Assembly: GCA_026874595.1 (NCBI GenBank)
Contig: CM049315.1
Coordinates: forward strand, 34,242,164 to 34,306,163
Direction of reading: 5' to 3'
Origin: Sipunculus nudus
Taxonomy: Eukaryota; Annelida; Sipuncula; Golfingiida; Sipunculidae
DNA: 64,000 nt
The notes under the pieces are model-generated. The model ran no database searches, was not told the DNA's origin, and worked only from the letters and a program-made list of their open reading frames with translations. Positions 56,806 through 64,000 of the stretch are shown here, one piece after another. Numbering within the stretch: position 1 is the first letter of the stretch; each line of letters opens with the position of its first letter. Position numbers and translations under genes: made by a program.

Positions 56806-58089
56806 GATGATAACTTCATTTTCGTGAAAGTTCGACAGGAAGGGATAAAGGATTTCTTTTTTCGATTTGGGTTAAAAGACGCTTATGCACGTTATTGTCG
56901 ATTTTAGAAAATCAGCCTGAGACCGCACACACACAAACACACATACACACAAATATAAAGGGAAACTTCTGAATTAAGACAGGTTGTTCACAGGTCAGTT
57001 ATAACCAATGTAAATGCTTAAGGGTGGTCTTAATAGACAGATGATCTAATAAGACAGGTGTTCTATTAGACCTGCATCGGTCCCTATAATTATGTAAGAT
57101 TCTGACATTACATAATTATACCCGAAGTAATAGCAGCCCCTATACTCAACTGTTACTCTGTTGACCCGATGTCTAGCTACCAAATACCTGCCATGGCCTT
57201 TGCATGGCAGTTCCAGTAATTTACAAATTTCACTACAGGTGGATTTGTGTGCTCAATATATTGGTTCATCACCTCTAATCGTACAACGACTCCTGTGACA
57301 CTTTTCCATCATGTACACGAACATACGTATATAGGCCTACGCTGACCGACACATGCATGGGTTTTACACAGTACTTTGAAAAATCATATGAGCGATTTTT
57401 GTTTTTTTTTTCGTTGTTGTTTTTTTTTCATGCATACAAAGGGAGTTCATGCTTTACACAAAATTGTCAGGGGTTGTTCCTTGCAACTTTTCATTATCGT
57501 GAAACAAAGCAATCTATTCCGCTACATGTTCTATTTTGATATTAATAGCAGGTGCAGAATGTATAACGTTTTATGTTAGCTGTCTGTTTTTAACCGTAGG
57601 ACATTGAATATTTGAATTTTTCATATACACTTGTGACGGATTCCTTTCCAATCGCGATACTGAAAGTAAATAATGACAGAGTTTGACCAACGTGCATGTA
57701 AACTTGTTAAATCTTTCCGTTTCCGATTTATCGCCCAAGTTTATTGTTTTACCTGTAGCTGCAGTGGGTACCTTGTGCATTTGGGCACCATATCGCTATG
57801 AGCGCGTACCAGGGGACATACAAAACTGTCATATTTGGACAAGTCAGCTTACAACACAACAGGCTGTTGTGCCAAATTAAATGTGACTCTGTGTGTGAGG
57901 TTGACATGTCATGCATGGTGGTAATAGTTTTTTATAGCTCGAGCTTTTAAGGATTGGATTGAAGTCCGGAAAATACAGCTCGGCAAGCAGAGGCGAAGAG
58001 GATATAGCAGGGTCAGTGGCCGAGTAACGGATGTGGGCAGACTGGACTAAAGTCGTGGATCCCCAATATATTTGTTCCAGTGTGTAAAC

Positions 58090-58446
58090 CAGTGGCGTCA
58101 ATTTATCTTCAAGATTGGGGGGGGGGGGGGGGGGGAGATGACTCGCTGGCTGGGGGGGGGGGGGTATAAATATATATAAATGTGTATATAAATTTATTAT
58201 TAAAATTCAGTGTAAGGTTTAAATAATAAAATATTATATATCCAGTATGTGTTAATTCAAAACCAGGTTTATAATATATTAAATGTTTCATTGTAAACTC
58301 AGAAATGGAACAAAATTCTAAAATTCTATTATTCATATATGTTATTTCCAATATACAAATATTGTGATTACATTGACCATCCGCTTGCTGAGAAGTGGAG
58401 GGATATATCCCCCCCCCCCCCCCATCCCCCTGTATTTACGCCCCTG
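58090..58446. mobile_element. hAT-like MITE, second copy
   Basis: The ends CAGTGGCGTCAATTTATC and, on the opposite strand, CAGGGGCGTAAATACAGG are inverted repeats. The eight-base flanks GTGTAAAC and GTGCAAAG agree at six positions, as expected for an old target duplication. G and C homopolymers lie just inside both ends, and the left end resembles the right end of the copy at 6998-7415. Confidence 0.7.
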
Positions 58447-60246
58447 GTGCAAAGGGCATGTGCCTGAATTCCTGAATCCCTTCAAATCGAAAATTATTTA
58501 TTTTTCTTAAATTCCTCATAATAATGAAGCATTAACGGTAGGGGGTGGGGGGTTATTTTAAGGCCCCGGCGGCAGTTAACCATTAGCCGATGGCCAGGAC
58601 CAAGATTGGCATCTATAAGAGAAATGCGAAATATTATATGGTATACCCCGGTACTTAAAATTCTTGAAAAAATAAGATTGATATGATATGATGACACTGC
58701 CATGGACGCTTTATATTTTAATCTTTAAGGGCATCGTTTAACCCAAGTCCGCGCTTGCATTTACGGCAAATAATGTCTTCTTTGATTTAAAACTTGGCAA
58801 TGAAATGTGATTGTTAATATTATGTGGGTGAAATTTAAAATATTTCCAGTTCGTTTAAATGGTCGCAAAATTTACTTCTAGTGTTCATCATTTGAGGGTA
58901 AGACCCCTGCTGAATTAAGTGGCCCCAAACAACTTTAATCTTGACCAGTAAAAGTAAAGTATCCAGAAAATGTGTGTATGTCTTTCTGTTTGTCTCTGAA
59001 CACTGGTAAATACATCAAAAATTTACAATATATAGATTATAGAAAAGTTTTGCATTGGTGGTTCTATAGAAAAAAAGAGTTGGTTTAATGTTATCATGAT
59101 CGAGATCGTATGAGATCACTGATACAGAATAAGCTCAGGTATTTTCTTTCTGTAAGTATGACATGATCTAAATGTAAGAATGAACTGGCACTGGTGCTGA
59201 ATCTGGCAATGTAATTTTTATATTTTGAAATCATTAGGATTTTGAGGTTTGATGTATAAGTTAAAATGCCAGAAGGGTTACGGGGTTAGTGGTTCAGTGC
59301 CATTGATGGTGTTTGTAAGGACAGAAGTAGAGGATTCTTTTGAAATCATTTTGTATCTTGTCTGTGAATTGCATATATACACCTCCTGAATACGAGACCT
59401 CTTCACATCAATCAGAGCTTCTTATAGAAAACAAAGTAAACTACTAAATGACAGAGAGTATCGCTTTATTTTCCACATATTATTCTTAACCTTCAAGGTT
59501 CACTATTTTCTGTGCCATATATATTCGGCATTGTTTTATAAAGATTAATCATGAAATTTTAACAAATAAAAGTATTTGAGTGAAATTTGGCATGGATCAT
59601 CCAGCCACTGTATGTCGACCTGTTGTAATAGTATGTCTTATCTTATTATGTATCTTGATTTTATGTAAACTTGGTACAAATGTTTCATTGGTAATATTCA
59701 TTAATATACTTGTATTTGGATAAGAATTCATGTCTCTGTGGCAGCAAGGCGAACAGACTTTTCTTGTGAAACTGGTAGCGCTCCTCTGTCCTGAAAATAC
59801 ACTGGAAACTGATTAGTTTGTACTTTTAAATATTTTCAGCTGTAACAAAAATAGTGCTATTTGAATATGAGCTCTCTTGTACCGTCGTGTTTTGCTCTTG
59901 GACATGGTATATATACATTGTTCCGCTTCCCCTATCCAGATGGGGTTTTTTTTCGCAAACAAATATTTTTGCACCATGGACAGAAATACGCAATTAGCAG
60001 TTGTTTGATTTTATTTTCCTGAAAAGAATTAAAATGGAATTCGAGAAACATGTCCCCACTAAGCAAACTCTTCCAACCATCTGCATGGCCTTGACGGAAA
60101 ACAGGACGTAATAAAAGGGCTTTACGAACAAAATAAAGTACCATTAATTATCAAGAGCTGCAGACCCCTTTTGAAACTGATTATTGCACTCGTATCGTAT
60201 ATGTTTATACACACACAACAACATATATTATAAATAAATATATGTG

Positions 60247-60258
<12 letters not shown>

Positions 60259-60292
<34 letters not shown>
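60259..60292. repeat. (TG)n microsatellite
   Basis: About 17 TG units next to an AT/GT-rich run. Confidence 0.9.
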
Positions 60293-60293
<1 letters not shown>

Positions 60294-60467
60294 TATCAGC
60301 CAACTGTTTCTTAGGGATCTTGGGGTCAAGTAACATGGTGTCTGCCATCGGTTATCAATCTCACTTTGATAGTCATATTCTAATTGTACGTTTTTGTCCA
60401 TGAGACAAGTTACCTTGATCTTCATGATTTTAATTGAGATAAAATATACTATTCTCTCAGATACCGA

Positions 60468-60473
60468 TTTATT
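60468..60473 (-). terminator. Candidate polyadenylation signal of the acidic-repeat gene
   Basis: AATAAA on the minus strand, 74 bp after the stop codon at 60547. Confidence 0.55.
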
Positions 60474-60546
60474 GCATTTCAAAATGTTGTGTATGCTATA
60501 ACAGACAATAGTTGCCATATTACCTTCCCTTCTTCCTGAACATCAT

Positions 60547-62097
60547 CTAATTGTCCCATGGGATGTCACTTAAGGTATCCTCAGTGGCGCCATCATCGTC
60601 TGACTTCAGCCGCTTCAACATATCTGCAAGGACTCTTTTGAATTTATCTCCACCTCTCTTATCGGCCTTCCCTGTCTCATCTGCACCCTCATCCTTGGCT
60701 ATGTCATCATCTTTGTCACCTGGAGTGGTGGCATCATCCACCTCACGTGTTTCTTTATCTGTATCGTCGTCTCCTTCCCTTTTTCCGTCTGCACCATCGG
60801 CTGTGTCATCTTTAGCCTCACGGTAGGCCAGATCCTCGAAGATGCGTCTCTGTTTATCTTCTCCCTCCGTTTCCTCTTGGTCAGCTCTCTTAGCTAGGTC
60901 ATCGTCAGTAACCGCGGCTACTTCATCGTCTGCATCATCGGCTGTGTCATCTTTAGCCTCACGGTAGGCCAGATCCTCGAAGATGCGTCTCTGTTTATCT
61001 TCTCCCTCCGTTTCCTCTTGGTCAGCTCTCTTAGCTAGGTCATCGTCAGTAACCGCGGCTACTTCATCGTCTGCATCATCGGCTGTGTCATCTTTAGCCT
61101 CACGGTAGGCCAGATCCTCGAAGATGCGTCTCTGTTTATCTTCTCCCTCCGTTTCCTCTTGGTCAGCTCTCTTAGCTAGGTCATCGTCAGTAACCGCGGC
61201 TACTTCATCGTCTGCATCATCGGCTGTGTCATCTTTAGCCTCACGGTAGGCCAGATCCTCGAAGATGCGCCTCTGTTTATCTTCTCCCTCCGTTTCCTCT
61301 TGCTCAGCTTTCTTAGTAGGATCATCGTCAGCTTTCTTAGAATGGTCATCGACAGTAAGCGCGGCTACTTCATCGTCAACTCTCTTAGCTGGGTGCTCGT
61401 CAGCAGCCTCAGCAGTGCCATCGTCAGCTCCGCCAGCTGTGTCATGAACGGCTGCCTCTCGGTTGCTCAGTAGCTGTTCAAGGTCTCGTTCCACTTCATT
61501 GTCCTATCATAAATATAAAGAATCATTTATCTCAACAAATTGGAACAAAGCGAATATTTGGAAAACCATAATTGATGAACGAGGACGAACATCTTTAACA
61601 TGTACTACTATATTATATAAATTATAATATAAAATAATTGTATTGCAAGAATATTTCTTTGTATTGTAGAATTACATAACATATGAGTCATGATTATTAT
61701 CCAGCTGTTGAGGTAAGGAAGATCATATAAAAAAACAGCAACAGCCCCGCTTTCCTACTAACACAGCGTGCGTGCCCAGTAAACCAGTGCATTACTTAGT
61801 GGAAAAAGGACAAATTTGGGACAGGGGAGAGAGAGAAAGATGCTATACTTATAAACTGTTGTGGCCAGTACTATGTGTCACTTAATGATGTTTGTCAGTG
61901 TATTATGGCGTCATGTGATCAGTTAACGCCCGATTCGTCTCCGAGAAGAGTGAACAGACTTTAGACATTACAACGCAGCGTTATACATGATTCAGATTTA
62001 ATGTCAGACTTACCGTTGGAACGTCTTGCTCGTTCAGAGGCTTAGAGCGGACCGTGACGGCCAGAACAAGTAGCATGCAGGCGAAGATCAACCTCAT
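60547..62097 (-). CDS. Secreted acidic tandem-repeat protein with dibasic sites, two coding exons
   Basis: Exon 62097-62014 encodes MRLIFACMLLVLAVTVRS, a classic signal peptide, then KPLNEQDVPT, and ends at GTAAGT. Exon 61503-60547 continues in phase 0 to TAG; total 346 residues. The body is very rich in Asp, Glu, Ala and Lys. A 47-residue unit (ADQEETEGEDKQRR, IFEDLAYREAK, DDTADDADDEVAAVTDDDLA, KR) recurs about 3.5 times. RR and KR pairs fall at fixed places, as in prohormones cut by convertases. The C-terminus has a basic amphipathic stretch, GDKFKRVLADMLKRLKS, then SDIPWDN. The ATG lies 4 nt after a good acceptor (TTTTACACAG), so a 5' non-coding exon is likely. I recognise no family; candidates are a peptide precursor or an acidic, calcium-binding matrix protein. 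Confidence 0.82.
60800..61310 (-). repeat. 141-bp coding tandem repeat
   Basis: GATCCTCGAAGATGCG starts at 60831, 60972, 61113 and 61254, exactly 141 bp apart each time. The units are almost identical at DNA level, even at third codon positions, so they were duplicated or homogenised recently. The period keeps the reading frame. Confidence 0.95.
61504..62013 (-). other. Intron of the acidic-repeat gene
   Basis: Donor GTAAGT at 62013 downward and acceptor TATGATAG ending at 61504. AT-rich; nothing else seen. Confidence 0.8.
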
Positions 62098-64000
62098 GGT
62101 TCTGTGTAAAATAAGAAGAAAATCATAAACAGTGATAACATTGAGGTTTATTTCAGATTGTCTGACATGTTATGTGGAGAGTTTTACCTGAAAAAGAAGT
62201 GTAATTTTGGAGTATTATAATACAGTATCAGGGGAAATATTGGATTATTAAAAAAAGTTTATTTTCTTTTCTTTTTGTTTTTGCTCTATATCTTCTCAAA
62301 TGACGTAAATCAAACTGAATGACATTGTCGACCTGGATTAAGTTATGCGGGGAATATAGCAATTGATTTTCAGGGGCTTTAACTACTGAAACAAATTAAT
62401 ATATATATTGAAACGAATTGTTTGCTTGTACAATTAGCCAGTTACCTTTCTTTCAAATGCACTACAGCCAAAAACACAACTAACACTTAGCATTTTTTTT
62501 ACATATACCTGTATGTCAGTTTCAAAGAAAAAAAATGTAACATCTAAAAACAAAGGTAAAAATATTGATGATGCTGAAAATGTCTATATCTTAGTGCTTA
62601 TATATGTGATTTTTTTTTCTCAATCTGTTTAGGCCCTAACGGTTATAGTGTCCTTTAGAACGGGCCCTTTGAAATGCAGGGCCCACATACTTGTTTGCTC
62701 CTGTATTAATCCACAACAGATACAAGGTTAAAATATTTTACAGTCCTACCTACCCTATTTACGTACGAGTGACCTGTTGTTTAGTCGGAGTCCCCAGGCA
62801 GTAGCAGCTCTACGTGTATATGATATAGTGCTCAGGGCTTCCCGGGATCAAGGCCTTATATTGAGAATAAAAGAATATGTAGCATTGACGTGGCCGGTGG
62901 TTATTGTTTAATACCAATCAGTGTACAGCTTCATGACAAAGGCGTCTATTTTTTTCCCATGATGTTGTACAATAAACATGGTCACAATCCCCACGCCCCC
63001 ATAAAAATGTCAAGAACCCCCACGAGCTTTCATATTCTTTAAATCACGATTTCCTCCTATACTTCCATTTTTCTTTTTTAATCCCTTTATTGAGCCCCTT
63101 TCCCATAGAACTCGGAGCTCGTAACACGTTTAAAATGAATGTGGCACTGCACTTTGCACTTTACTACATTATACAATACTACCTTCTGCATACGAAGTGA
63201 CCTTTGCACTGTTTAAATATAAAGTGTCCTTTGGTATCCATAGAAACGTCAATCTCTATTTAACTTTCTGTATGAATCACTTAAAGATCTAAATACACTT
63301 TCGCTCTGATCTTATATGATCTTGTGAGAAATTCCTAACATTAAATGTATAATATCATTGATATATAGATGCAGTTAAATGCATGAGATCGATCAGTACA
63401 TGTTACCTTATTTTATTTACGAGTGTGAAACAAAGGATAATGAGAGATTTATACCAATGTTTTCATCATGCAAATGTCTGAAATAAGATATCTGAATATC
63501 CCTCCACATTCAAGCTCAGTTTATCATTTAATACATAATAATAACCAACCTCGGATATGCAGAAGTTTTCGATGGGCCCCTTTGCTTTTTATGAATTAGA
63601 TTTAACTGCACCTATATCATATTTATTGTCTAGATTAAATAAAGTTATCTTCAAATCGTGTATCTATGTAACAGTTATTATTTCTAAAACCTCCATGGTT
63701 TTGTGTCATATTTTATTTATAATATAAAAAATGTGCATAATATATAGCAGGACTGATATTATGTTTGGCCACCCAGGTACGGTAATATATATTGAGGGTA
63801 AAGTAAGGTAAGTGTATATGGTTAAGCCTCTTCCACTACCATAGAGAGCGGGGGTGGGTGGGCTTCTAGAGTTTGTGGAGTAAAATATCTATGTCTAATT
63901 TTGCAACATATCAAAGTATATCTGGTAGATCCAAGCTCGCCCGAATATGTTACTTATAATATGCCACGCAGGAAACATCAAATTGTTCTGTCGGGCAAAA
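62098..64000. other. Upstream region of the acidic-repeat gene, no gene seen
   Basis: AT-rich, without a domain-bearing frame. It should contain the non-coding first exon and promoter of the acidic-repeat gene, but I cannot place them. Confidence 0.4.

Larger units (their letters stand above)
52991..60546. other. 7.5 kb without a gene I can support
   Basis: AT-rich DNA upstream of the CARD gene start and downstream of the acidic-repeat gene. It holds the hairpin at 53871-53935, microsatellites at 56731-56802 and 60259-60292, a MITE at 58090-58446 and several G or C homopolymers. Variants of CTGGAAATCCCCTCA recur near 54740, 55967, 56042 and 56456 and hint at a further diverged repeat. A 5' non-coding exon of the CARD gene could lie here. 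Confidence 0.4.

Overview
The window is nuclear DNA of an animal: split genes with GT-AG introns, proteasome and E2F genes, and dense transposon layering. The repeat content (elements with hairpin ends and tandem internal units next to GTCC/GACG microsatellites, a Ty3/Gypsy element, a CR1/Jockey-like LINE) and the CARD plus ankyrin gene suggest a mollusc, most likely a bivalve. That taxonomic guess is inference; no rRNA or mitochondrial marker is present.

Plus strand, left part: a proteasome maturation protein gene (POMP) runs from a tiny first coding exon near 1738 to a stop at 20605. Its first intron, about 14.7 kb, holds a stack of nested mobile elements at 8060-15208: family X is split by family Y, which is split by a second Y copy and by a solo LTR that has a perfect 5-bp target duplication. 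A possible divergent gene starts at 708 on the minus strand and leaves the window.

Minus strand, centre: from 52990 down to 22885 there are 17 phase-compatible coding exons. They encode, in order, a CARD domain, about 490 residues with no fold I recognise, ankyrin repeats, and a complete E2F transcription factor (winged helix, coiled coil, marked box, and a C-terminal motif resembling the pocket-protein site). This could be two adjacent genes (CARD-ankyrin, then E2F) or one CARD-ankyrin-E2F chimera. The junction exons (39271-39378 and 37210-37308) are tandem duplicates; one looks like an ankyrin repeat and the other joins in frame to E2F. The E2F part has a U12-type AT-AC intron of about 7.5 kb carrying a whole 4.6-kb Gypsy element. 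The intron between ankyrin and E2F carries a 6.25-kb Y element with two further insertions.

Right part: 53-60.5 kb has no gene I can support, only hairpins, microsatellites and a hAT-like MITE. At 60547-62097 (minus) a two-exon gene encodes a secreted, highly acidic protein built on near-identical 141-bp (47-residue) repeats with dibasic sites. The last 1.9 kb shows no gene.
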